Numbered from the stretch's first letter, positions 1-10,849 are shown. The stretch: 64,000 nt of DNA from Azorinus chamasolen (GCA_963576725.1 OY755243.1:43695243-43759242); one strand, 5' to 3'. Program-made: numbers and translations. Notes: generated by a model not told the origin, from the letters alone.

Positions 1-109
1 ATATCACTTACACGGTAGATCCTAATCAATAGGTCGCTGGTCTGGGTCTACACTGCTTGTATGTGTCCCTGTTAAGGGACACTGTGCAGAGAGGGAGCTT
101 TTGCACATA
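1..109. other. MITE debris, no gene
   Basis: Only a GATCCTAATCA...GGTCTGGGTCTACACTG stretch (about 19-56) resembles the hairpin arm of TTAA-F/I elements. Nothing else is recognised. Confidence 0.35.
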
Positions 110-319
110 CAGTAGAACCTGTCTTAAGCGGTCATCAAAAAGAGGACTAATTATGGGTTTGTAAGGCAGGTGGTAGCTTAATGCAGATCAAAAGTAATCC
201 AAAAGGCTTCTATATAGTAGCTTTCTGTATTACTTTTGACCTGCATTAACCAACCACCTGCTTTTTAACACTCCTATGTTCAATAAATGACGAATGGTCG
301 CTGAGGACAGGTTCTACTG
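110..319. mobile_element. TA-C foldback MITE (pogo-like ends)
   Basis: Starts CAGTAGAACCTGTCTTAAGC, ends with its inverse, flanked by TA at 108-109 and 320-321. The arms fold along the whole 210 bp through GGTGGTAGCTTAATGCAG. The apex is degenerate. No coding capacity. Confidence 0.8.
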
Positions 320-321
320 TA

Positions 322-652
322 TAGATTTTGATCTAAGATTATATCATAATAGTATAGCTGTACAATATATGTACTGTATGGCCTATGTCACACGGCAATC
401 GAACAGATAAAAAGCGATTGATTCTGTAATATATGAAAACGTTTTGACCTTGCCAGTCCCAAATGTTAAGGCTGTACTCATACTCTCGATTGTACACTGA
501 TTTTAATCAGCGACCTCTTAGCTAGTTAACACGAGAGTGTATAACGCAAGTGGTTGCTTAACGTTGCAGAACGATAGTAGTGCAGATACGTATAGCTCCA
601 ATGGGAAATTCCTGTATAACGCTTGTCCTGCAGTAAGCTAAATCTGTTTTGA
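322..652. other. No gene; degenerate TA-type core
   Basis: About 548-640 keeps a GTGGTTGCTTAA...GTCCTGCAGTAAGCTA hairpin remnant of a TA-type MITE. The rest is unrecognised. Confidence 0.35.
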
Positions 653-880
653 CCCTTCGCTTGCTATTCGCGTCAATATACCTACCTGTAAATAGTGAAG
701 ACCTAGATGAGACAGCTCTTGCAGGAACTGTCTCATCAGGGTCTGCACTATTTACAAGTTGATTGTGCAACCAGTGCACTCCAGAGCGAAATACTTTTAC
801 ACAGTAAGTATATATGTTATTATACAACAGGGCATGGGTAAAGAAGGAGAAATGTATTTTAAAATTCAGCAAGAGAAGGG
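653..880. mobile_element. TTAA-G foldback MITE
   Basis: Left end CCCTTCGCTTGCTATTC, right end GAGAAGGG before TTAA; left TTAA mutated to TTGA. Hairpin GAGACAGCTCTTGCAGGAACTG lies off-centre, with a unique right half shared with the copies at 5149 and 16712. Confidence 0.8.
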
Positions 881-1079
881 TTAAAGTGTAATAAAACGTG
901 GTAACAGATAATTATCACTTTATCATAGAATGCCAAATAATAACTGCAACTAGGGAAAGTACACTAGCGGTATTATACTGCAAGACCAAGTATGATTAAA
1001 CTCCTCCAATTATTTAATTCATCTAAAAGAAATGTTTTCAATTGAAGTAAATTTATCAACAAAGCCTTCAGAATACGTA

Positions 1080-1300
1080 TATCCAGTCAAAAAAGTGAAT
1101 ATTGATTTCATCCACATGGTATACGACTTTATATGGAGACTATATTTGTTCTATGGATGTCTTGGGTATTCAAATGTTTTTAATCTTTTATTAATACGAA
1201 TATCATACAATTTATCATCATTATCACCATCATCGCGTGCAGAATGTTGTTAGAATGAATTATGTACAGTTTAAGTCAATAAAGAATCTTGAATCTTAAA
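1080..1300 (+). mobile_element. Possible LINE 3' tail
   Basis: A low-complexity stretch ends in AATAAAGAATCTTGAATCTT, the kind of tail many non-LTR elements have. No coding domain is present and homology is unproven. Confidence 0.25.
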
Positions 1301-1369
1301 AAACGAGAATTGGACATCTTTCAGAGGTCGTAATAAAGAGGTGCCGCTGCATGCATACACAGTTCAAGG

Positions 1370-1560
1370 GTCAAAGTAACTCGGTGTCTCATCTGGATCT
1401 GACCTATTTGTCACTCGGTCTACGACCCGGAAGTCAGTCAAACGTTCAACAGATGAGAGATTGGGCAGACAGATGAGAGATTGGGCAGACAGATGAGAGA
1501 TTGGACAGACAGATGAGAGATAGATGAGAGATTGGACGGGCATTACATTTTTTTTAGCTT
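1370..1560. mobile_element. TTAA-H fragment with 20-bp minisatellite
   Basis: AGTAACTCGGTGTCTCATC and the CAGTCAAACGTTC tail match the right half of the H copy at 53952. In place of one AGCAGACCAGAGATTGAGCA-like segment there are about four copies of AGATGAGAGATTGGGCAGAC (1451-1535). Confidence 0.65.
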
Positions 1561-1642
1561 GAGAAGGGTTAAACAGTGTGTTGGATTTGGTGTTATTCTT
1601 ATCGACCAATTGAGGAGTTCGTGACGTTTTGTTTCTTAGATC

Positions 1643-1885
1643 ATTTACTCCATGAATATTCATCTGAGAAATAACGACATCGTGAATATTAATTAGATAA
1701 ATTTGTATAAGGGAACATAAACAGAAATGTTTGGCCATAGAAAAAAACTGTATCATCAATATTATATTATTTCATAAGCAAAGTGTGTAGACCCTAATCA
1801 GACGGCTCCTACAGGAGCCGTCTGATCTGGGTCTACTCTGTGTGCAAAGGCATATAAAGTGATGTATCTATGGATTAAATGGTCA
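1643..1885. mobile_element. TTAA-F MITE, reverse orientation
   Basis: Begins TTTACTCCATGAATATTCAT and carries the hairpin CAGACGGCTCCTACAGGAGC (about 1799-1835). The right terminus is eroded. Confidence 0.75.
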
Positions 1886-2427
1886 GTTGTATATACAGGT
1901 AGTTAAGTTAAAGAAATGTGAAGAAAAACATATTCGTTTACCTTTCATTTCAGTATTCTGTCTATCCTGAAAAGTATTTATTTCTTAGCACAAAATCGCC
2001 CGTTTCACTATTTTCTCACTTTTTTCACAGTTGAAGATTGTTGGTATTCAACGCACTTCTTGTCCCTCGCACAGTCCCTCGACTCTCTGATCAACCGTTT
2101 ATAATCCCAGGTACCTCAATTCGATATGGTTGTAAACACACTCACTGTCCGCCTTTTAGGTTGACACTATAATGGAGTGTCCGTATTCATGGGAAAACCC
2201 CTGGTATAGGACAGTGACTCAATACTCTGGACAGGCAATACAAGGGGGGAGGGGGGCTCAATACTCTAGACATACAATACAGCCAGACGCCGAATTCTGT
2301 AGGCATCTGTTCTTGATCCATATTTCCCTACAATACACGCAAATGGTGAATATTGCAAAAGAGAGAAACACACATACTGTATAGACAGACGACCATGCTT
2401 CAGTACTAAGATACATCATTACTCAAT
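1886..2427. other. No gene seen
   Basis: Apart from a short imperfect AATACTCTGGACAGGCAATAC-like duplication near 2220-2280, nothing is recognised. Confidence 0.4.
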
Positions 2428-2630
2428 AGAGAACCCTTTTTTCACCTTTGCAAACAGAGTAGACCCAGACGGCTTTGTTTGCTTATGGAATGATATAGAT
2501 CTATTTCTACAGTTATTTTGTTTGTTTTGTGCATGGCAAAATTCCCTTGTTCGTGAATCCATGAAAAGTCAGTCATTTGATATTCATACAGTCATTATTT
2601 CTGACATGAATATTCATGGAGTAAATTATT
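2428..2630. mobile_element. TTAA-F MITE lacking its hairpin apex
   Basis: Outer segments are typical of F (TTTGCAAACAGAGTAGACCC, TGACATGAATATTCATGGAG), but the inner palindrome is deleted between CAGACGGC and TTTGTTTGC. Confidence 0.7.
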
Positions 2631-3032
2631 TAACAGTATGGCATGTGTCTAACATGTCCGGTTGCGCAGTTCGTCGTAGGTTTTCTAAGTAAACCGACCT
2701 GCTGATGTGGGATTGGGATGATTCAAAATTGCGTGTGTGCGTAAATGTGTTTTGTTCTTACGGTGTTTGAAACCGTGACGTCCTGTTCAAACAGTTTGGA
2801 TCCCGGTAAGTCAACGATTTACTTGTCGTTTCGTCTGAAACTCATCTTTATGGTACACTGAATCATGATTTTGAAAACATTTTATTTTTGAAAATACGAA
2901 CGACAGCAAAAGTATTGTTGTGGCGATGAATTGTTAAGCAAGCAAAGAGCGAAGTGACAGATGACGTGCCGACGTGTTCATCCACCGTAACAAGCACATG
3001 TTTACTTCTCATGTACTTTATTTTTTCACGTA
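2631..3032. other. No gene seen
   Basis: A TTTGAAACCGTGACG...CAAACAGTTTGGATCC stretch (2765-2815) is a weak H-like trace; otherwise unrecognised. Confidence 0.35.
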
Positions 3033-3237
3033 CAGTAAAACCTCTCTATAACGACCACTTAATTGTGTGATTTAGTTGGTATTTTGGGCAGGTGGTTGCT
3101 TAAAGCAAGATGAAAGTAAAACAGAACGCTCCTATAGGAGCGTTCTGTTTTACTGTCACCTTGCTTTAAGCATCCACCTGCCTTTTAACACGAAATACTT
3201 GATGTAATTTAGTGGTCGTTATAGAGAGGTTTCACTG
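3033..3237. mobile_element. TA-A foldback MITE (pogo-like ends)
   Basis: CAGTAAAACCTCTCTATAAC at the left, inverse at the right, TA at both flanks. Arms pair along almost the full length around GAACGCTCCTATAGGAGCG. Confidence 0.88.
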
Positions 3238-3289
3238 TATGTGTCGTCTGAAAAACGTATCTTCCGCTTTAATTCATAGATGTAGTATA

Positions 3290-3324
3290 CAGTAGAACCT
3301 GTCTTAAGCGGACATGTTCTATTG
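3290..3324. mobile_element. TA-C remnant reduced to two TIRs
   Basis: CAGTAGAACCTGTCTTAAGC runs straight into the right TIR (GTTCTATTG) with TA flanks. The foldback body has been excised. Confidence 0.6.
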
Positions 3325-3329
3325 TACAC

Positions 3330-3524
3330 CTTTTGACGCATTTACTTGTCATCTGGTCCTCTAGGAGCCGTCTGGTCAGGGTCTACTCTGTTTGCTTATG
3401 ATTCTACAGTGTCTGTGATGGCCAAACCTTTCCTGTGTCCGTATGCCTTTACAAAATGTAACCTGATACCGGTATATATTCATGATGCCATCCTTTCTTA
3501 TATGGATATCCATGGAGTGAATGG
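3330..3524. mobile_element. TTAA-F MITE, left part short
   Basis: Hairpin remnant CTAGGAGCCGTCTGGTCAGG, then the F right half to CATGGAGTGAATGG before TTAA (3525-3528). Confidence 0.7.
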
Positions 3525-3531
3525 TTAACAC

Positions 3532-4010
3532 ACAGAGTAGACCATGATCAGAAAGTTCCTACACATCCAATGTCTGCTCTGTTTGGTTAAGGATTAATAT
3601 AAACCCGAGTCTACACTGTCTGGCTAGGCACAACTCCTTTGTTGTATGTGTCATACTTAACTTTCATATAATACATATATTCATAAAATCATAAATTCTT
3701 ATATGAACTTTGCATGAAATGTTGGGTTAATGTTTCAACCCTTTGAATGCAGTAAACGAGTATATTGGCATTTACAAACAGCGTAGACCCAGATCAGAGG
3801 TCCCATAGTCATAGATGAACCCCTCTGATCAGAATCAGCACAAATTTCACTCAAAAAGTCGTTCATATTAAATGGACTCTGCAGTTAAACACTGATGGGC
3901 CATTCCACTTTGAATATTCAGTATTCAAATGTTTACCTCTTTATCTAACAGAGAAGTTGAATAATAATTCAATTTATATCCAAACAGTCCTGGTATCTCA
4001 GTCGAATAGT
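3532..4010. mobile_element. F-core fragment and TTAA-I MITE
   Basis: 3532-3590 is an ACAGAGTAGACC...GTCTGCTCTGTTTGG hairpin fragment. 3733-3945 is family I: CCCTTTGAATGCAG, then CAGACCC-like arms about 3774-3850, then CACTGATGGGCCATTCCACT and an eroded right end. Confidence 0.6.
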
Positions 4011-4215
4011 TTAACCTTTAGCCTGCTATGGGCGGATGAGCGAATACCTATGCAAACAATTTGGATCCAGATGAGACGCCGAGTAACTCGGCGTCTCATC
4101 AGGATCCAAACTGTTTGAAACTATGATTGCAGTTTGGTAGACAAACATATTATAGCTTGAATTTTGAAAATGCAGTTGGTGAAAAATGCTGTAAAAATAA
4201 TTTGCTCAGCAGGTT
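4011..4215. mobile_element. TTAA-H MITE
   Basis: Contains a strong palindrome of about 64 bp: GGATCCAGATGAGACGCCGA, then GTAACTCGGCGTCTCATCAG with matching GGATCCAAACTG. Bounded by TTAACC and GGTTAA. Confidence 0.75.
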
Positions 4216-4369
4216 AATGTTTACTTCATGTCGCGTATCCAGTGTCATGCACGTGTAAATATGCAACTCCCCTCATTGCAAGTACAGTAACACTTCACCA
4301 CAGTGTTTAGTTAACACCAGTGTTATGAGAGCAGACATTTTTTAACCCTTTCCCTTGTAGAAACGTTTC

Positions 4370-4602
4370 TTAACTCTTTCGCTGCCAAATGATGTCGTCT
4401 GTAAACTTTGTCGTCTGCTACAATTTTATTGTTTTTATTTTTCTTCATTTTTGTTTAAAGAAAACAGTCACAGTAACAAACAGTTTGGTTCCTGATGAGG
4501 CGCCCAGTTCATTCTCTGTTCATATGCCATAACAAAAATTCAACCAATAGATATTCATCATGCCATTATTCCTTATATGAACATTAAACAGGGAAAGGGT
4601 TA
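4370..4602. mobile_element. H2 left part joined to F right end
   Basis: TTAACTCTTTCGCTGCCAAA and repeated TCGTCTG words mark subtype H2. 4525-4602 is an F2/F right end finishing GGGAAAGGGTTAA. Another GCAGAAAGTTCCTGGCATAA core follows at 4635-4680. Confidence 0.55.
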
Positions 4603-4735
4603 AATGAATAACCATGGAGTACTGGGTTAAAGAGTCACAATTACGCAGAAAGTTCCTGGCATAACTTTTGTCCTGCAGTAGTCTACTTAGGCTAAGAGTC
4701 GTTGCATCTTTGAAGTGGACGTTTTTATAGAGATA

Positions 4736-4946
4736 CAGTAAAACCCCGCTAATACGACCACCTAAAAGGGGTATAATTCTTGGCGCTAGATGCAGGTGGT
4801 AGCTTAATGCAGGACAAAAGTAATGCAGAAAGCTCCTAGAGGAGCTTTCTGCATTACTTTTGTCCTGCATTAGCATTAAGCAACCACCTGCTTATAAAGA
4901 CGCTCATGTTTATTCATTAAGTGGTCGCATTAGAGGAGTTCTACTG
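4736..4946. mobile_element. TA-B foldback MITE
   Basis: CAGTAAAACCCCGCTAATAC start, TA flanks, apex AAGCTCCTAGAGGAGCTTTC. The right arm carries an extra TTAGCA repeat relative to the left. Confidence 0.88.
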
Positions 4947-5130
4947 TATATGCAGTCTGTATGGTCTTCAGTGAAATCTGCTTCTCAAACATCAGTTCAC
5001 AGTAAACCACGTTACAACGGGCTCTACGGAAAAAGTCCATATAGGTGGTAGCTTAGTGCAGAATGCTTCGTATTATAAGATCGGTGTTTTCTGGTTGAGT
5101 TCGATTCTAGTTATAGATGAACTCGGCCTA

Positions 5131-5560
5131 CAGTAGAACCTGGCTTAACCCTTCGCTTGCTATTCACGTCAATATACCTACCTGTAAATAGTGAAGACCC
5201 AGATGAGACAGCTCCTGCAGGAGCTGTCTCATCAGGGTCTGCACTATTTACAAGTTGGTTGTGCAACCAGTGCACTCCACAGCAGTGATTACAGAGCGAA
5301 ATACTTGTACACAGTGTAGATATATGTAATTATATAACAGGTCATGGGTAAAGAAGGAGAAATGTATTTTAAAATTTAGCAAGCGACGGGTTAAGCGGCC
5401 ATCAAAAATATGTCAATCAATGAGTCTGTGAGACAGATGGTAGCTTAATGCAGGTCAAAAGTAATGCAGAAAGTTCCTATATGAGCTTTATGCATAACTT
5501 TTGCATTAACCAACCATCTGCATTTTATCAATCCTACGATCTTCAATTTCATTTTGGAAG
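5131..5560. mobile_element. TA-C MITE interrupted by a G element
   Basis: CAGTAGAACCTGGCTTAA (5131-5148) resumes at 5391 as TTAAGCGGCCATC, exactly as in intact C copies. The remainder has the usual arms and an eroded right end. The split shows insertion of G at the TTAA of the C terminal repeat. Confidence 0.82.
5149..5390. mobile_element. TTAA-G MITE nested in TA-C
   Basis: 242 bp, starting CCCTTCGCTTGCTATTCACG and ending GCGACGGG, with TTAA directly duplicated at 5145-5148 and 5391-5394. The hairpin GACAGCTCCTGCAGGAGCTG is perfect. Together these indicate piggyBac-type mobilisation. Confidence 0.9.
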
Positions 5561-5599
5561 GTTCTTTTTTTTTAAACATATAATCATAGTTACAAACAG

Positions 5600-5990
5600 A
5601 TAGGGTCTTGAATAGACGCCTAGTTATGTCTCATCGGGATCCAAACTCTTTGCGATGGTGATCACATATTCATGTTTGAAAATGAAAGAGTTAAAAATGA
5701 ATACATGTACAGTAAAACCTCGATTATTCGAACAGTCAAATACGTATCATTATCGATCTATAAGACAGATGGCAGCTTAGAGCAGAATGCTTTCCACGTG
5801 CTGTCAAACCTGCATTAAGTAGCCAGCTGCCTAAAACGTTTAAATTCATCTATATATGTACTAAACTTTCGAATTATCAAGATTTTAGTGCACAAAGCTG
5901 TATTTAAAATCCGAAATGGTATGTATAACACATAAAGCAGACAAGCACTGCTTCTTTTCAAGTACATGTATTTCGAAGATAAATTATTTA
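5600..5990. mobile_element. H2 fragment and TA-K MITE
   Basis: 5595-5655 holds GTCTCATCGGGATCCAAACT (H2). 5710-5880 is family K: CAGTAAAACCTCGATTATTC to TTTCGAATTATCAAGATTTT, with weak arms. Confidence 0.55.
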
Positions 5991-6054
5991 AAATAAATTA
6001 TGATTAACTTGAACATAGATTGTAATCACAGAGAGCTTAACAAAAAACTGATGT

Positions 6055-6800
6055 GTGTGGGGGTTTACCAACAGTGTACACCCAGACCCAAAACAATACC
6101 TGTGGGCCTTTACCAACAGTGTCCATCCAGGCATGTGGGCCTTTATCAACAGTGTACACCAATACCTGTGGCTCTTTACCTTTACCAACAGTGTACACCG
6201 AGACCTGTGGGTTGGGTCTTTACCAACAGTGTACATCCAGACATGTTGATCTTCTCCAACAGTGTACACCGAGACCTGTGGGTCTTTACCAACAGTGTAC
6301 ACCGAGACCTGTGGGTCTTTACCTTTACCAACAGTGTACATCCAGACATGTTGATCTTCACCAACAGTGTACACCAAGACCTGCGGGTCTTTACCAACAG
6401 TGTACACCGAGACCTGTGGGTCTTTACCAACAGTGTACACCGAGACCTGTAGGTCTTTACCAACAGTGTACACCGAGACCTGTAGGTATTTACCAACAGT
6501 GTACACCGAGACCTGTGGGCCTTTACCAACAGTGTACACCGAGACCTGTGGGTCTTTACAAACAGTGTACACCGAGACCTGTGGGTCTTTACCAACAGTG
6601 TACACCGAGACCTGTAGGTCTTTACAAACAGTGTACACCGAGACCTGTGGGTCTTTACCAACAGTGTACACCGAGACCTGTAGGTCTTTACCAACAGTGT
6701 ACACCGAGACCTGTGGGTCTTTACCAACAGTGTTCACCGAAACCTGTGGATCTTTACCAACAGTGTACACCGAGACATGTAGGTATTTAACAACAGTGTA
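6055..6800. repeat. 33-bp minisatellite, about 22 copies
   Basis: Unit AACAGTGTACACCGAGACCT plus GTGGGTCTTTACC. Because 33 is divisible by three, long open frames exist on both strands (up to 272 codons) but they are 11-residue repeats with no gene features. The unit edge resembles the AACAGTGTAGACCCAGATCA arm of TTAA-I elements, and the array ends in such a hairpin (6790-6850). Confidence 0.9.
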
Positions 6801-7002
6801 GACCAATGTATGCGGCCATGTGTAATCAGAGTATACACTGTTGTCTCCCTAAAGCATCAACACTTCTCTGGTATCAGCTTGGCAAAATCTAATCTGTCGA
6901 CACTTAATCACCTTGAGAGTTTCACAAAAAATGTCGTATATAATATCACATCCTTGTTTGTGAAGGTTATTAAGCTGGTCGGGTTTCCATTTTTTGTAGC
7001 CT

Positions 7003-7370
7003 AATTAATCATTTATTCTAGAATACGCCTTTATATGCCTTTGCAAATAGAGACGACGCAGATCAGACGGCTCCTTTAGGAGTTCCTGTAGGGGCCGTCT
7101 GATCAGGGTATGTCCCGTTTGCTTATGCAATGATATAGACACGATTCTACAGTTTCTGCCATGGCCAAAACTTCGCGTGCCCTTGCTCCATTATAAAAAT
7201 TAATCTAATTAATATTCGTGATGCCATGGTTTGTTAAATGAATAGTTATGGAGTAATGGGTTTATCCTAGTATTCGGACAAACAAACCTAGGAAACAGTG
7301 CAGACCCAGATCAAACTATTCATGGAAGTGCCGTTTGACCAGGGTCTACACTATTTGCTAATATGTCAGG
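7003..7370. mobile_element. TTAA-F MITE and I-type hairpin
   Basis: 7003-7262 is a full F copy with a duplicated apex (CTCCTTTAGGAGTTCCTGTA). 7285-7362 is AACAGTGCAGACCCAGATCA paired with GACCAGGGTCTACACTATTT. Confidence 0.7.
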
Positions 7371-7571
7371 TAAGTTTAAAGTTATAACAATGGTGCGAAA
7401 ATAAACTATTTAGCATTACAAACTGGCGGATAGTGGGGAAATTGGATGTCCCCCAAATACTTACGGCAAATAGGGTAATAGATAGAAGCATGCCTTTATT
7501 TATCTGTAGTAGAGTTTCTTAACAACGTCATCCCAAAGGAATGATCATTCTGTGCCAATCGATAAACCATC

Positions 7572-7692
7572 TGATAAATAGAGTACAGTATTTGCTCCTA
7601 TGGAGCAAAACTGCTCCATTTATCACAATAGTTTCAAAACGTAATTTTACAGAGGAGTCAAAGGGCGTCAACATGATGGAATGGGTTGAGTA
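7572..7692. mobile_element. TTAA-E right half
   Basis: GATAAATAGAG...TTTGCTCC...TTTATCACAATAGTTTC and ATGGAATGGGTTGAG match the E hairpin and right end. The left arm is lost. Confidence 0.65.
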
Positions 7693-8333
7693 ATATAGGA
7701 CAAAACTTATTCCGTTCGCAAAAGAGATGTTCTGGTGTATTAATAGATTCATTTGATTCAGTATTGAGCAACCACGTGCATTTCGATATTTCATCAGTAA
7801 CTAGTTGGTCTACTGGGGTGTGTTTTATTTCCTAAATAATGATTTTGATTATACACACAATTTTAATCACGATTGCTATGGTATTAAAACAATTTGATAT
7901 GACATGTTGTAAACAAAAACTAAAACTAAAAATATAAATAAAATAATGATAATAATAAAAAAAAATAGATCTAATAAAATTAAATAAAAAATATGTTGGG
8001 AACATATTTTACTTCGAGTTACTTCAACTGTTACCTTCCATAACCATTCTGAGAATGGTTTGAAGTTGTGTCTCCTCTGCTGTTAGTGTAAGTTCCGCCA
8101 TTTTGATTATGATTAGATTTTAATCGAGGTCAGAGCTTGATTAGTCTGACTAGAGAACATGTTCGTGATTCGATAAAAAAACACACGACCGAATCACAAT
8201 CATGAGCTGTAATCCTGATTCAGATTTGCGATAATAAAACACACCCCAGGTTACTATTTTACATCTATTTCTAGTTTCTCGATTCCACTTTACCTGCTCA
8301 CTATCTATGGAAGAAACAATGATACCATGAATA
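7693..8333. other. No gene; A-rich tract
   Basis: 7915-7990 is A/T-rich with an A run. A short inverted CCATTCTGAGAATGG is at 8043-8057. Nothing else recognised. Confidence 0.4.
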
Positions 8334-8538
8334 CAGTAGAACCTGGCATAAGCGGTCATTCATTTAATGAGCATATTCATCTTAAACAGCAAATTGCTGC
8401 TTCACACAGGGCATAAGTAATACAAAAAGCTCCTATAGGAACTTTAGGTATAACTTTTGACCCCTATTTAGCTACAACCTGCCTTATAGACCCATAATTA
8501 GACCTATTTTAGATGGTCATTTAAGGCAGGTTCTACTG
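8334..8538. mobile_element. TA-C foldback MITE
   Basis: CAGTAGAACCTGGCATAAGC to GGTTCTACTG with TA flanks. Apex AAAGCTCCTATAGGAACTTT. Confidence 0.82.
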
Positions 8539-8554
8539 TACTAATACGCCTAAT

Positions 8555-8741
8555 GTTTATAATAAACACGGGAATGCATGATCATGTAAGGAACTGCATT
8601 TCCATATCTATAATATGTATATTGTTTCATAAACAAACAGAGCAGGTCCTGATTAGACGGCACACGCAGGAACCGTCTGATCTGGGTCTATTCTGTTTTT
8701 TCAAAGGCTGTAAAATGTGTTTGTATGAGGCACAGGGTTAA
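8555..8741. mobile_element. TTAA-F fragment, reverse
   Basis: CAAACAGAGCAGGTCCTGAT and its partner GATCTGGGTCTATTCTG form the F hairpin. Right end GGCACAGGGTTAA. Confidence 0.65.
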
Positions 8742-9745
8742 CTAAATGTGCTATGAGCAGATTGTAATTTCTTCAAAGTGTCGCAATCTTCGTTTCATAA
8801 TTTATAACAGTTGCGCAATAAGGTCTCGCAATAAGCCGTTTTCATCTGGATTACAGCTGTTTGTAGAATATGTTCAACGTTCAGATCACAGCCGTGTCCA
8901 GAATATGCTCACCGTTCACTCTCTGCAAACACTTCAATATCTAACGAGCGACAAGCTGCAGATCTTGCTTTTTCAGAAGATTCTGTAAATTTGAATTCTT
9001 GGCAATCTTGCCAAAATACAACACATCTTACCCAATAGCTAGTGCTGGGATCTGAACCCAGACTTCTCTCTACATTATAAAGGGCGTTCTACGTTGAACT
9101 ATACTGACACTTCTCTTTCTTATTTTGGCAAAGGGGGAAACATTTAATAAAGCAGGTCATCAATTCTTATAAAATGATAGAAAACTGTAAAAGAAGATTG
9201 TCACTGACAGACATTTTAAGGAGCCCTGTCATCTGGGTCTGCACCATTTGTAAATTAGAGCATGCGTATCCCGAGTTGAAAGGTTTAAATATTCCTTATA
9301 CATGGTACCCTGGAGAATGAAATATAACAAAATGAAAATACCTATAATATATTTTAAGACGTCACACGACCAATCCACGCTGCACGTATAGTCAGTCATA
9401 GAAAACAAAATGATTCAAATATTTACTGTAAAGTTTCATTTAAAATCTAAATCCTTAGAATTCAAACTCAAATTTTAGAATTAAACTCTCTAACACTGTC
9501 TCGTGAGAAGGGAGGGTGCTCACTAAGGTTAACACATACAAGAACACAGACAACTGCAGAGAATTACAAACAAACCAGCATCAATCCAACAACTAGTGAG
9601 AGACAACCAATCGGGTGCCTTGGGGTGATACAACCTTCACATGAAACCCTAGCTTTTACTTTAAACAGGTTTAAAAAATGCACACGCTTATCAATGAAAT
9701 TTACTTAAAAAAAAGTCAGACATATTCTGCAAAAACAAAACAATG
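8742..9745. other. No gene; SINE head inside
   Basis: A duplicated TCAACGTTCAGATCACAG-like stretch occurs near 8870-8915. 9200-9255 is a small hairpin fragment of the F/I type. The tRNA-like stretch is listed separately. Confidence 0.4.
9038..9112 (-). mobile_element. tRNA-derived SINE head or tRNA pseudogene
   Basis: On the minus strand an A-box-like TATAGTTCAACGTAGAACG is followed about 30 bp later by CTGGGTTCAGATCCCAG, a perfect T-arm (5-bp stem, 7-nt loop). The acceptor halves do not pair, so it is not a functional tRNA gene. Confidence 0.5.
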
Positions 9746-9753
9746 AGTCAAAT

Positions 9754-10737
9754 CACAGGGGTCTGGAACGCTTCATGGGAGTCTATATGTACTATATAAT
9801 AACAAGGGTTCCAACTAGCAGAACGGACATCCGTGTACCACAAGTACAAATATGAATGTAACTCTTGCAATTTCAATGATAATTTTGTAATTCTTTCGGC
9901 TATTGAAAGCCAATATATTTTACTATGACATAAATATAATCTTCTCACGGTAATTTACGCGCAATTATCAATCCAACGACGATTTTCTCAAAATTTCACG
10001 TGTTTTCTGGGTCATTGACAAACGTTCGTTCACCCCAGTTTCACTATATCACAGCCATAACCTGGCGATTTTCAGTTCAAAAGATGGCGTGGTTCAATAA
10101 AACAACCCAATTATATCATCAATCTCCATTTGTTTTGTCCTCTTAATAAATAAGCAACTAGCAACAGCGGCCTTTCCGTCTGTCGTTATGTTTCTTTTTC
10201 GGATGCTGCCATTTTGCAACAAATTTGAATGGAGCCATTTCATTGGACGAGCGAAGGAAAATCCGTGACATCACTTACAATGGCTCCTCCCTCGACGATT
10301 TGAAGCAAACTGACAAAACTCACTAGTTTTACATCATTCTTCTGATGCTGGGGACTAAATAATTGGAGGTGGGAGTTAAAATTTATTCGTTTTATTGACT
10401 CACGCCATTTTTTGAACTGCAAATTGCCAGGTTATTGCTGTGATATAGTGAAACCGGAGTGAACGAACGTTTGTCATTGACCCTAAAAACACGTGAAATT
10501 TTGAGAAAATCATTGTTGGATTGATACTTGTTTATAAGTTACCGTTATGAGATTATATTTATTTGATAGAAAAATATATTGGCTTTCAATAGCCGAAAGA
10601 ATTACGAAATTATAATTTAAATTGTAAGAGTTACAGTCATATTTGTACTCGTGGTACACGGATATCCGTTCTGCCAGTTGGAACCCTTGTTATTATTGGT
10701 ACATATAGACCCCCATGATGCGGTCCAGACCCCTGTG
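9754..10737. mobile_element. hAT-like foldback element with 8-bp TSD
   Basis: 984 bp. Both ends read CACAGGGGTCTGGA inward, and AGTCAAAT is directly repeated at 9746-9753 and 10738-10745. Inverted arms of about 350 bp (9754-10105 and 10388-10737) flank a 280-bp spacer with no ORF. An 8-bp duplication and CAGGGGTC-type ends fit the hAT superfamily; other 8-bp-TSD groups are not excluded. Confidence 0.85.
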
Positions 10738-10849
10738 AGTCAAATGAGGTATATATACAGTGTTTATTGAGAACTTGAGAACGAACTCAGGCTCAACTTA
10801 AAAGTTTTATAAGCATGGATACAGGAATATAAATTAGCTTTTTGTAACG

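Noticed and set aside
3090..3175. Strong palindromes as transcription terminators or phage-type sites
   Set aside because: They recur by the dozen as central parts of defined elements with TIRs and TA or TTAA flanks, so transposon structure explains them.
5988..6806. Long ORFs (up to 272 codons) on both strands across the 33-bp repeat
   Set aside because: They exist because the repeat unit is a multiple of three without stops in several frames. No conserved domain, start context or splice evidence; both strands are equally open.
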